17,230 nucleotides of DNA from Bacteroidales bacterium (lineage in GTDB: Bacteria; Bacteroidota; Bacteroidia; Bacteroidales; JAADGE01): contig JANTGL010000018.1 in NCBI GenBank assembly GCA_024762915.1, positions 1 through 17,230 on the forward strand, written 5' to 3'. This document shows positions 6,628-13,640 of the stretch, piece after piece. The position numbers and the translations under genes were made by a program. The notes beneath the pieces are model-generated. The model saw nothing but the letters and a program-made list of their open reading frames with translations. It searched no databases and was not told where the DNA came from. How positions within the stretch are numbered: position 1 is the first letter of the stretch; every line of letters starts with the position of its first letter.

Positions 6628-7403
6628 TTTATTAGAATTTTATTATTTATTCGCTTTAATGAAATATTTTTAATCTGTGCATGTTTATTTTTAGTACCTT
6701 GACTGTGATCAAACAACCAACCGGAAATATATTTTAATTGTTTTTTCGGATTTGTTGTTACACTCACATCATAACTTGCAAATTTACCGTCTTTTACCAT
6801 TGTTCCGTTAGAATTTACATCTTTTGTACCGTCAAAATAATTTGCAATAATAGTCATTCTTTGATTTACGGAACGGTCATCTTGGAATATTCTTACTCGA
6901 GCTTTTAAAATATATGTCCCTTGTTTTTGAATGACTAATTTAAAAGGAATCGGATTTTTCTTTCCGTCTTCAGGTAAATTCCATTCTTTTTTTAAATTCC
7001 ATAACTCCGTCGTATCTTTTAATTTTTCTTGTCTTATTTCTTCTTCTCTGTCTTTATCAGCAGCAATTTGCAACTGTTTTTCTTTTTTGTTAAAATACGA
7101 TTGAACCGAATCGTAAATTATTAAATAATCTTCATTATGAACGGCATAATAATCAACTGTTTTTCTGAATTGTTCTCTTGATATATGATGTTTCTTCAGA
7201 ACAAAGTTATACAAACTAACGGAATCCGTTGCTTTACTTTTTGCTTGTAAATTTCTAAATTGAATAATCCCGTCTGCTTTATGAATATCAATTAAAATCG
7301 AAACAAATTCTTTTTGCTTCAAGATGTCTCTTTTTCTGATTTTATTTTCGTTATTACATCCGAAAATCAATAATATACCAATGATAATTCCGTATTTAAA
7401 CAT
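6624..7403 (-). CDS. DUF4296 lipoprotein with extra C-terminal domain
   Basis: A 259-residue predicted lipoprotein. The signal sequence ends in the lipobox LIFGC with Cys16. Residues 25-115 fit DUF4296, a Bacteroidota family of unknown function: KQKEFVSILIDIHKADG, then a Tyr/Phe-rich helix pair with HHISREQFRKTVDYYAVHNEDYLIIYDSV. A charged helical linker follows (about 108-135). Residues 138-255 are rich in short beta strands (FKLVIQKQGTYILKARVRIF, WLFDHSQGT, IKNISLKRI) and may be a carbohydrate-binding-like sandwich; this is inference. Stand-alone DUF4296 proteins are usually shorter, so the tail is an added domain. It is first in the operon with two phosphofructokinases and mnmE, overlapping the next gene by four bases, which links it by transcription but does not show function. 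Confidence 0.8.
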   Translation of the reverse strand: MFKYGIIIGILLIFGCNNENKIRKRDILKQKEFVSILIDIHKADGIIQFRNLQAKSKATDSVSLYNFVLKKHHISREQFRKTVDYYAVHNEDYLIIYDSVQSYFNKKEKQLQIAADKDREEEIRQEKLKDTTELWNLKKEWNLPEDGKKNPIPFKLVIQKQGTYILKARVRIFQDDRSVNQRMTIIANYFDGTKDVNSNGTMVKDGKFASYDVSVTTNPKKQLKYISGWLFDHSQGTKNKHAQIKNISLKRINNKILIK

Positions 7404-7512
7404 TCAATTAAATTTTAAATCACAACTAAAATTACTCCTGAATAACCGCCGTTATTGGCAATATACAAAATTTAAACAAACCTTCGAAAATAAAATATTT
7501 ATTTAAAATATA

Positions 7513-7520
7513 CAAAGGTA
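7513..7520 (-). promoter_or_regulatory. Candidate -7 box for the DUF4296-PFK-pfkA-mnmE operon
   Basis: The minus strand reads TACCTTTG, matching TAnnTTTG, about 110 bases before the ATG at 7403, in the 228-bp region between divergent genes. No good -33 TTTG is seen at the expected spacing. Confidence 0.4.
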
Positions 7521-7576
7521 AGATAATTTATAATCATTCTAAAGGGAAAAACTAAAGATATCTTTCTCTTTTTTTA

Positions 7577-7584
7577 TAATTTTG
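7577..7584 (+). promoter_or_regulatory. Candidate -7 box for the ferredoxin-NrfD-cytochrome operon
   Basis: TAATTTTG fits TAnnTTTG and lies 47 bases before the ATG at 7632. The -33 element is not recognisable. The two candidate boxes of this divergent region sit about 60 bases apart, leaving little room for a shared regulator site. Confidence 0.4.
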
Positions 7585-7631
7585 GGATTTAACAAAAAAT
7601 ATATTTATATCTTTTTATAAAAATAAAGCAT

Positions 7632-8594
7632 ATGAAAAGTAGAAAAAATCCTGAAAAAAACAGTGATAAAAAATCAACATCACGTCGTGATTTTCTGAAA
7701 AAAGGATTACTTGCCGGTGCCGGAACCGTAATAGGCGGAAGTATTGTCGGTTCTTTCAACGCATTTGCCGAAAGCGGTGATACATTAAAAGTATTAGGCC
7801 CTGACGGAAAAGTGATGGCTGTTGACAAATCGCATTTAAAAGAAATCGGTGCACGCACCGAAGAACAAATGCAGCAAGCCGGCAGAGAAGGTATTCCGGG
7901 TAAAAAATGGGTAATGGTTATTGACCTCAGCAAATGTCAAAATGCAAGAATGTGTATGGCTGCATGCCAACATGCGCATGTCTTAAAACCTGAGCAGCAT
8001 CATATAAATGTGTTGCAAATGGATCACGGCGGTGATACGGCACCTTATTTTATGCCGAAACCTTGCCAACATTGTGACGACCCGCCTTGTACAAAAGTTT
8101 GCCCGGTTGATGCTACTTTTATCAGACAAGACGGTATTGTACTTATTGATAACGAACGTTGTATCGGATGCCGTTTTTGTATTGCCGCATGCCCGTACTC
8201 TGCTCGTGTTTTCAATTGGTCGGATCCGAAAGACAAAGAAAAATATGAAGGTGTAGAATACAATATTGAATTAAATGTTCCTCAAAAGAAGGGAACCATT
8301 TCAAAATGTCTGTTCAGTGCCGATCGATTAAGAGAAGGTAAATTACCCTACTGTGTATCTGCCTGTCCTAACGGTGTATATTGGTTCGGCGACCAAAACG
8401 AAGATGCCGTTACCAACGGAACAAGTAAAGAAACCGTAAAATTCAGTGAATTAATAAAAGAAAATGCCGGATATACTTTAATGCCGGAACTCGGAACACA
8501 CCCGAGTGTTTATTATTTACCTGAAAAAAACAGAACGGTTCCGTTTAAGTTTGAAGGTAAAACAACTTTAGACAAGGAAGAACATAATTCTTAA
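7632..8594 (+). CDS. Tat-exported four-cluster ferredoxin subunit of an NrfC/PsrB/DmsB-type respiratory complex
   Basis: A 320-residue electron-transfer subunit on the periplasmic side. Residues 17-46 are a Tat signal: STSRRDFLKKG, hydrophobic stretch, then Ala-Phe-Ala. Four cysteine motifs follow. Motif 2 (C145, C148, C153, C157) and motif 3 (C177, C180, C183, C187) are complete. Motif 1 has C102, C108 and C112 but Ala105 where the second cysteine should be; motif 4 has C226, C241 and C245 but Ser229 in that place. In this fold motifs 1 and 4 share two clusters, so each would keep three cysteine ligands, consistent with two [3Fe-4S] clusters or other ligation. NarH and alternative complex III ActB show one such change. 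The NrfD and cytochrome genes follow after 28 and 24 bases. It probably passes electrons between the membrane subunit and the cytochrome or an unseen partner. Confidence 0.9.
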   Translation: MKSRKNPEKNSDKKSTSRRDFLKKGLLAGAGTVIGGSIVGSFNAFAESGDTLKVLGPDGKVMAVDKSHLKEIGARTEEQMQQAGREGIPGKKWVMVIDLSKCQNARMCMAACQHAHVLKPEQHHINVLQMDHGGDTAPYFMPKPCQHCDDPPCTKVCPVDATFIRQDGIVLIDNERCIGCRFCIAACPYSARVFNWSDPKDKEKYEGVEYNIELNVPQKKGTISKCLFSADRLREGKLPYCVSACPNGVYWFGDQNEDAVTNGTSKETVKFSELIKENAGYTLMPELGTHPSVYYLPEKNRTVPFKFEGKTTLDKEEHNS

Positions 8595-8622
8595 TTAATA
8601 ATTGTATTTAAAACTCTTAATC

Positions 8623-9978
8623 ATGGATAAAGAAAATACAAACGAAAATAAAAAATCATTAAATCAAATTGTTACCGATTTAACAAAACCCTTAAAAAAA
8701 CATTACGGTTTCAGAACATGGATCCTTTTCTTAATCGGCATTATCATGCTCGGATTATTTGCTTATGTTATTCAATTACAGAAAGGTTTGGGTGTTACTG
8801 CCATGCGTGATTATGTATCTTGGGGTTTATATATTGCCAGTTTCATCTTTTTTGTTGCAACGGCTCTTATCGGAATGTTAATCAGCTCTGTTCTAGGACT
8901 CATCGGTTACAAATGGATAACACCGATTGCTCGAATTGCTGAAATGATTGCCGTCGGTTTTGCATTATGGGCAGGATTAGTTATCATTTTTGACATGGGG
9001 CGTCCCGACAGATTTTGGCATCTTTTTGCCTACGGAAGAGTGCAATCGCCTATTGTTTGGGATGTTACTGTTGTAATGACTTATGTCGCTATCAGCATTT
9101 TGCTTTATTTATTACCGTTAATTCCCGATATGCCTTTCCTGAAAAAAGTAATGACGGATCAGCCGAAATGGAAACAAAAAATGTATCATATTTTATCATT
9201 CGGTTGGGTCGGTTCAGAAGGACAATATAAATTAATTAAAAAACTTATCAGAGTTTTAGCTGTTTTAATTATTCCCGTCGCCCTTGCCATTCATACCGTA
9301 ACATCGTGGTTGTTTGCCATGACACCGCGTGTGGGATGGGCTTCAACGATTTTCGGACCGTATTATGTTACGGGAGCATTTGTAACCGGCGGTGCAGCAG
9401 TGGTAATTGCCATGTTTATTTTCAGTCGAGATTTCAGATTAAGAAATTATATTACCGATTTTCATTTTGACAAAATGGGGAAATTGATGGTTTTACTGAT
9501 GCTGGTATATTTATACTTTAACCTGAATGAATTTATTATTCCGGGATACCAACAACAAAGAGGTGAAGATCATCATATTTACGCCCTTTTTCAAGGCCAA
9601 TTTGCACTGATGTTTTGGTTGGTACAAATCGGCGGAATGATTATTCCTATTATTTTACTGTTATTTAAAAAAATGCGAAAACCTTTACCGTCATTAATTA
9701 TAGGAATAGCGGTTCTAATCGGTGCATTTTTCAAACGCTATATTATTACCATTCCGACATTAATGCACCCGCATTTACCGATACAAAATGTTCCTGCCGA
9801 TTTTCATACATATTGGCCCACGGCTTTTGAATGGTCGATTACCGGAATGGCAATTGCCGGTGCGGTATTGGTAATTACGATATTGGCAAAACTGTTTCCG
9901 ATTATGCCTATTTGGGAAATTGCTCATGAAGAAGGTATTACGAATGAAGAAATGAACGAATTTACCGGAAATAATTAA
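8623..9978 (+). CDS. NrfD/PsrC-type integral membrane subunit (quinone-interacting)
   Basis: A 451-residue inner-membrane protein with about ten hydrophobic helices (roughly 33-53, 68-92, 103-125, 143-163, 210-230, 245-266, 283-305, 320-346, 351-369 and 402-424). The FDMGRPDRFWHLF element near 124-136 and the HTVTSW element near 226-231 are typical of NrfD/PsrC/ActC proteins, which exchange electrons with quinones and anchor a ferredoxin subunit. The TTG at 8602 would extend the frame by seven residues, but the ATG at 8623 is the ordinary choice. The gene lies 28 bases after the ferredoxin and 24 before the cytochrome. It is likely the menaquinol site of a three-subunit complex; the direction of electron flow is not shown by the sequence. 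Confidence 0.9.
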   Translation: MDKENTNENKKSLNQIVTDLTKPLKKHYGFRTWILFLIGIIMLGLFAYVIQLQKGLGVTAMRDYVSWGLYIASFIFFVATALIGMLISSVLGLIGYKWITPIARIAEMIAVGFALWAGLVIIFDMGRPDRFWHLFAYGRVQSPIVWDVTVVMTYVAISILLYLLPLIPDMPFLKKVMTDQPKWKQKMYHILSFGWVGSEGQYKLIKKLIRVLAVLIIPVALAIHTVTSWLFAMTPRVGWASTIFGPYYVTGAFVTGGAAVVIAMFIFSRDFRLRNYITDFHFDKMGKLMVLLMLVYLYFNLNEFIIPGYQQQRGEDHHIYALFQGQFALMFWLVQIGGMIIPIILLLFKKMRKPLPSLIIGIAVLIGAFFKRYIITIPTLMHPHLPIQNVPADFHTYWPTAFEWSITGMAIAGAVLVITILAKLFPIMPIWEIAHEEGITNEEMNEFTGNN

Positions 9979-10002
9979 TTATAAACCTTAAAAATTAATA
10001 CA

Positions 10003-10902
10003 ATGAATTCAAAAAAAATAACATATAAAGGTTTAGGAATTGTAATGGTTTTATTTTTTATATTTTCAATTTCCGCAAACGCACAATGGAATGTTCCTGA
10101 CCATGTAAAAAATAAAAAAGCACCGCAAGATGCCACTTATGAATTAATAAAAACCGGAAAATCCGTATATAATAAAAAATGTTCTTCCTGCCACGGACAA
10201 CCGGGAAAAGGTGATTTTCTGAAATTAAATCCTGCTCCGGCAGACTTTGGGACTTCTGATTTCCAAGACGAAAACACCGAAGGTACCGTATTTTTTAAAT
10301 TGGATGAAGGAATGGGCGGTATGCCTTCGTTTAAACACCAACTTTCGGAAACGGATAAATGGTGTGTAACATTTTACATTAAAAGTTTTGACGATAATTT
10401 TGTTGTGAAAGGTGAAAAGTCATCTTCTATAAAAACAAATTTAACGGTTTCTTCGGATAATGAAACAAAAAAATTAAAGGTAAAAGCCGAATTTGAAGAT
10501 AAAAACGAAAATCTGAAGGCGTTAAAAGGAGCCGATGTAGCATTCTTTGTTAAACGCTATTTCGGAAATCTGCCGATAGGAAATGCAGAAACTGATGAAA
10601 ACGGCAATGCCGAAATTGTTTTTCCGGATGATATTGCCGGAGACAGTACCGGAAATGCCGAAGTGATAATTAAATTTAAAGATACAGATGCATACGGAAA
10701 TACAACTGTAACAAAAACCGTTTCATGGGCAAATCCCGTTCATTACGAAAACCCCTTAAACGAAAGACACATGTGGGGCGATCGTGCAAGTGCTCCTCTT
10801 TGGTTGCTTATTACTTATTTTTCTGTGGTTTTGGGAGTTTGGGCAGTTATTTTGTGGGTTGTTTTTCAACTAACAAGAATTAATAAATTGGCAAAAAAAT
10901 AA
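10003..10902 (+). CDS. Membrane-anchored monohaem cytochrome c with additional beta domain
   Basis: A 299-residue exported protein. Residues 1-27 are a signal peptide ending in Ala-Asn-Ala. The haem site is CSSCH at 60-64, within KSVYNKKCSSCHGQPGKG, and the likely axial methionine is Met107 in GGMPSF. The class I cytochrome domain ends near 130. Residues 145-245 look like a beta-sandwich (ADVAFFVKRYFGNLPIGNAETDENG pattern), resembling an Ig or carboxypeptidase-regulatory-like domain. A single membrane helix at about 266-290 anchors the C-terminus, leaving a short basic tail (RINKLAKK) inside. The tail anchor and the place after the NrfD gene suggest it takes electrons from the ferredoxin-NrfD pair and hands them to a periplasmic acceptor or a terminal oxidase. 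The middle domain is unusual for such a cytochrome. Confidence 0.88.
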   Translation: MNSKKITYKGLGIVMVLFFIFSISANAQWNVPDHVKNKKAPQDATYELIKTGKSVYNKKCSSCHGQPGKGDFLKLNPAPADFGTSDFQDENTEGTVFFKLDEGMGGMPSFKHQLSETDKWCVTFYIKSFDDNFVVKGEKSSSIKTNLTVSSDNETKKLKVKAEFEDKNENLKALKGADVAFFVKRYFGNLPIGNAETDENGNAEIVFPDDIAGDSTGNAEVIIKFKDTDAYGNTTVTKTVSWANPVHYENPLNERHMWGDRASAPLWLLITYFSVVLGVWAVILWVVFQLTRINKLAKK

Positions 10903-10923
10903 CAGAATAAAATTTAAATTAAC

Positions 10924-10958
10924 AAAATCCGGGTATTAATAAACTCGGATTTTTAATT
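10924..10958 (+). terminator. Intrinsic terminator after the cytochrome c gene
   Basis: AAAATCCGGGT (10924-10934) pairs with ACTCGGATTTT (10943-10953) as an 11-bp stem with one G-U pair and an 8-base loop, followed by a T-rich stretch. It separates the respiratory module from the DUF177 gene. Confidence 0.85.
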
Positions 10959-10996
10959 TTATTTTAAATATCTGTTTTTTATTTTAAAAAAAAGTG

Positions 10997-11004
10997 TAAT
11001 TTTG
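10997..11004 (+). promoter_or_regulatory. -7 box for the DUF177-rpmF unit
   Basis: TAATTTTG is a full match to TAnnTTTG and sits 22 bases before the ATG at 11026. A weak -33 (TCTG, 10971-10974) lies 22 bases upstream. The box covers the TTG at 11002, so that codon would be in or before the start of the transcript. This settles the start of the next gene at the ATG. Confidence 0.6.
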
Positions 11005-11025
11005 CATGCTCGTTTTATCAAGATT

Positions 11026-11547
11026 ATGAGTAAGTATAAGATAAAATTCAGAGGATTAAAGGAAGGACGGTACAATTACAAGTTTGAAATCGGAGATATG
11101 TTTTTTGAAAACTATCCGGAATCCGAAATAAAAAAAGCTGAAATTTCTGCAATTGTTGAAATGTTAATCAATAAAGATTTGTTAACATTTCAAATTTCCC
11201 TAAAAGGAACTGCAGAATTACAATGTGACAGATGTTTGGATTTTTTTGATTATCCGATTGATTATCAAACTGAATTATTTGCCGATTTCGGAGATGAAAA
11301 TTCTGATTTGTCGGATGCTGATAATAAAATAACGATAAGTAATAAAGCGAGTGAAATTATTCTTGATAAACATTTTTATGATTATTTGCATTTAAGTTTG
11401 CCTTATCAAAAGATTCATCCGGATGATGAAAACGGTCAAACAACTTGTAATACAAAAATGATTGAAAAAATTGAAGAATATTCATCATTTGAAGAACTGA
11501 AAAATACGGATCCCAGATGGGATAAATTAAAAAGTTTATACAATTAG
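11026..11547 (+). CDS. DUF177 (YceD family) protein
   Basis: A 173-residue protein of the DUF177/YceD family, which is found beside rpmF in most bacteria and has been tied to 23S rRNA synthesis or ribosome assembly in plants and E. coli. The family signs seen are a CDRC pair (Cys67, Cys70) in the middle followed by an acidic loop, a later cysteine at 141, and the end DPRWDKLKSL. The frame could be extended eight residues to TTG 11002, but that codon is part of the promoter. The rpmF gene starts 24 bases later, the classic gene pair, and both probably share the promoter at 10997 and the terminator at 11798. Confidence 0.9.
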   Translation: MSKYKIKFRGLKEGRYNYKFEIGDMFFENYPESEIKKAEISAIVEMLINKDLLTFQISLKGTAELQCDRCLDFFDYPIDYQTELFADFGDENSDLSDADNKITISNKASEIILDKHFYDYLHLSLPYQKIHPDDENGQTTCNTKMIEKIEEYSSFEELKNTDPRWDKLKSLYN

Positions 11548-11571
11548 ATTTACAACATAAAAAAGGGAACA

Positions 11572-11757
11572 ATGGCACATCCTAAAAGAAAAATATCCAA
11601 ACAAAGAAGAGATAAAAGAAGAACACACGTTAAAGCAGCAACCCAACAATTAGCAAAATGTTCTAATTGCGGTGCAACCGTAAGATATCATACGGTTTGT
11701 CCGGAATGCGGTCATTATCGCGGGAAATTAGCTGTCGAAACAGGTGATGCTTTATAA
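11572..11757 (+). CDS. rpmF: 50S ribosomal protein L32
   Basis: A 61-residue ribosomal protein of the large subunit. The start MAHPKRKISKQRRDKRR is the basic tail of the family. It is the zinc-binding form, with Cys30 and Cys33 in CSNC and Cys43 and Cys46 in CPEC. In genomes with zinc-lacking L32 paralogues the present form is the zinc-replete one; no such paralogue is in the window. It is cotranscribed with the DUF177 gene and followed by a terminator 40 bases downstream. Confidence 0.97.
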   Translation: MAHPKRKISKQRRDKRRTHVKAATQQLAKCSNCGATVRYHTVCPECGHYRGKLAVETGDAL

Positions 11758-11797
11758 AAAGCACTTTTTAATCTGAAAACGTTTTAAATAAAACATC

Positions 11798-11829
11798 AAA
11801 ACCGGTATTTATTATCAATACCGGTTTTT
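11798..11829 (+). terminator. Intrinsic terminator after rpmF
   Basis: AAAACCGGTATT (11798-11809) pairs perfectly with AATACCGGTTTT (11817-11828) around a 7-base loop, with T's at the 3' side. The symmetrical A and T flanks mean it could act in both directions. It isolates rpmF from fabH, though the two are often joined in other phyla. Confidence 0.88.
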
Positions 11830-11892
11830 GTGTATGAAGTAAATTATAATCATTTTATCACTTCTTTAAAAACGTATTTATTTTAATTTTAT

Positions 11893-11923
11893 TTTGCAAA
11901 CTATAAAAGTAACTTTATTTTCG
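11893..11923 (+). promoter_or_regulatory. Promoter for fabH
   Basis: TTTG at 11893-11896, a 19-base spacer, and TATTTTCG at 11916-11923 match the Bacteroidota -33/-7 pattern (TTTG, TAnnTTTG) with one mismatch. The ATG is 27 bases beyond the box. Confidence 0.55.
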
Positions 11924-11950
11924 CAGTTTATTTGTATTTAATAAATCGAA

Positions 11951-12946
11951 ATGGAAAAAATTAATGCAGCAATAACAGGTATTGCAGGATATGTTCCGGA
12001 TTATGTTCTGACAAACGATGAACTCTCTCGAATGGTTGATACTTCCGACGAATGGATAATGACCAGAATCGGAATTAAAGAACGAAGGATTTTAAAAGGA
12101 GACGCTAAAGGAACTTCGGATATGGGTGCCGAAGCCGTTAAAAGTTTATTAGAAAAAACCGAAACATCTCCGGATGAAATCGATTTATTAATCTGTACAA
12201 CCGTTACACCCGATATGCAATTCCCGGCAACGGCTAATATTATAAGCGATAAAGTCGGTATTAAAAATGCGTTCAGTTTTGATTTAAATGCAGGTTGTTC
12301 GGGATTTTTATTCGGAATGTCAACAGCATCTAAATTTGTGCAATCCGGCAAATATAAAAAAGTCGTATTAGTCGGAGCAGATAAAATGTCTTCAATTGTT
12401 GATTATGAAGATCGATCTGTAAGCCCTATTTTCGGAGACGGTTCCGGAGCCGTTTTATTTGAACCCACAACGGAAGATGTCGGAATAATTGATGAAATTC
12501 TTCACGTTGACGGTGCCGGAAGAAAACATTTACATCAAAAAGCCGGAGGTTCTTTAAAGCCCCCGACACATGAAACCATTGATGCACGAGAACATTATAT
12601 TTATCAAGAAGGTCAACCGGTTTTTAAAGCTGCAGTAAAAGGAATGGCAGATGTTTCCGTTGAAATGATGGAAAAGCATAATTTAACTTCCGACAGCTTA
12701 ACATGGTTGGTACCGCATCAGGCAAATTTACGTATTATTACGGCCACTGCCCACCGCATGAATTTACCGCCCGAAAAAGTAATGATTAATATTGAAAAAT
12801 ACGGAAACACCACGGACGGAACTTTACCGTTATTACTTTGGGAATGGGAAAAGAAACTTAAAAAAGGCAATCATTTAATTTTTTCAACTTTCGGTGCCGG
12901 ATTTACTTGGGGAGCTATTTATTTAAAGTGGGCCTATAATTCCTAA
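11951..12946 (+). CDS. fabH: 3-oxoacyl-[acyl-carrier-protein] synthase III
   Basis: A 331-residue condensing enzyme that starts fatty acid synthesis by joining acetyl-CoA (or a branched acyl-CoA) to malonyl-ACP. The catalytic triad is visible: Cys116 in DLNAGCSGF, His256 in VPHQANLRI, and Asn286 in YGNTTDGTLP. The N-terminal element DEWIMTRIGIKERR (about 33-46) and FGDGSGAV (161-168) are also typical. The sequence after the Asn is TDGT where many members have SAAS, a change near the active site whose effect on primer choice is unknown. The gene has its own promoter and lies 139 bases before accB, with no terminator seen between, so the genes may be read together. The usual neighbour plsX is absent. 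Confidence 0.96.
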   Translation: MEKINAAITGIAGYVPDYVLTNDELSRMVDTSDEWIMTRIGIKERRILKGDAKGTSDMGAEAVKSLLEKTETSPDEIDLLICTTVTPDMQFPATANIISDKVGIKNAFSFDLNAGCSGFLFGMSTASKFVQSGKYKKVVLVGADKMSSIVDYEDRSVSPIFGDGSGAVLFEPTTEDVGIIDEILHVDGAGRKHLHQKAGGSLKPPTHETIDAREHYIYQEGQPVFKAAVKGMADVSVEMMEKHNLTSDSLTWLVPHQANLRIITATAHRMNLPPEKVMINIEKYGNTTDGTLPLLLWEWEKKLKKGNHLIFSTFGAGFTWGAIYLKWAYNS

Positions 12947-13085
12947 AATTTATTACTTAAACTACTTAATTACAAGAAGTTATCAGGTGAAAACAAAAAC
13001 TTTTTTAACATTTTTTAACCTTAAAATATATTTATAAAAGAGATATTTAAATATATTTACAAAAATTTAACTAAAATATATTCTC

Positions 13086-13595
13086 ATGGATTATAAAGAA
13101 TTAAAAGATTTTATCAAATCAGTTGCCAAATCAGGTGTAAGTGAAGTAGAGATTAAAACCGATGAAATGAAATTATCCGTAAGAGTGTCACCAAAAGGCA
13201 ACTCAGGTACTCATACCGAAACAATTATACAACAAGTTCCGGTTCAATCGCCTTTCGCAACCGGTACCATGATGCAACAACCTATCCAGAATTTACAAAC
13301 TCAAGTTCAAACTCCGGCTGAAAAACCGGAAGATACTCAATCTGAAGATGATAAATACATCACCGTTAAATCACCGATGGTCGGAACTTTCTACAGAAAA
13401 CCGGCTCCCGATAAAGCACCTTTTGTCAATGTGGGTGATACTATCAGTGAAAATTCTGTTGTTTGTATTATTGAAGCGATGAAATTATTTAATGAAATTG
13501 AAGCCGAAGTTTCCGGAAAAATTGTTAAGATTTTAGTTGATGATGCCAGCCCGGTTGAATTTGAACAAGCTCTATTTTTAGTTGACCCCAGCTAA
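13086..13595 (+). CDS. accB: Biotin carboxyl carrier protein of acetyl-CoA carboxylase
   Basis: A 169-residue carrier that holds biotin for the carboxylation of acetyl-CoA to malonyl-CoA. The N-terminal segment MDYKELKDFIKSVAKSG with VEIKTDEMKLSVR is the usual AccB lead. A Gln/Pro-rich linker spans about 45-88. The biotinyl domain covers 90-169: the TFYRKPAPDKAPFVNVGD thumb region at 101-118 is the mark of the acetyl-CoA carboxylase type, and the biotin-bearing Lys133 sits in EAMKLFNE. The gene for biotin carboxylase follows 45 bases downstream. This order is standard, and the linker and thumb exclude a pyruvate or propionyl-CoA carboxylase carrier. Confidence 0.96.
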   Translation: MDYKELKDFIKSVAKSGVSEVEIKTDEMKLSVRVSPKGNSGTHTETIIQQVPVQSPFATGTMMQQPIQNLQTQVQTPAEKPEDTQSEDDKYITVKSPMVGTFYRKPAPDKAPFVNVGDTISENSVVCIIEAMKLFNEIEAEVSGKIVKILVDDASPVEFEQALFLVDPS

Positions 13596-13640
13596 ATTTC
13601 GTCTCATAAAATCAATTTTTATTAAATTTAATACGCATTT

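Noticed and set aside
7589..7933. Minus-strand open frame opposite the Tat signal and first motif of the ferredoxin gene
   Set aside because: The plus-strand gene is certain from its Tat signal and cysteine motifs, and the minus frame shows no such evidence.
8602..8622. TTG start giving seven more residues to the NrfD-like protein
   Set aside because: An ATG at 8623 gives the normal charged N-terminus, and the seven extra residues have no conservation to suggest use.
11002..11025. TTG start giving eight more residues to the DUF177 protein
   Set aside because: The codon is part of a full-match -7 promoter box (10997-11004), so it should not lie within the translated message.
12001..12351. 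Minus-strand open frame of 116 codons opposite fabH
   Set aside because: Covers the catalytic cysteine region of fabH on the opposite strand; no independent support.
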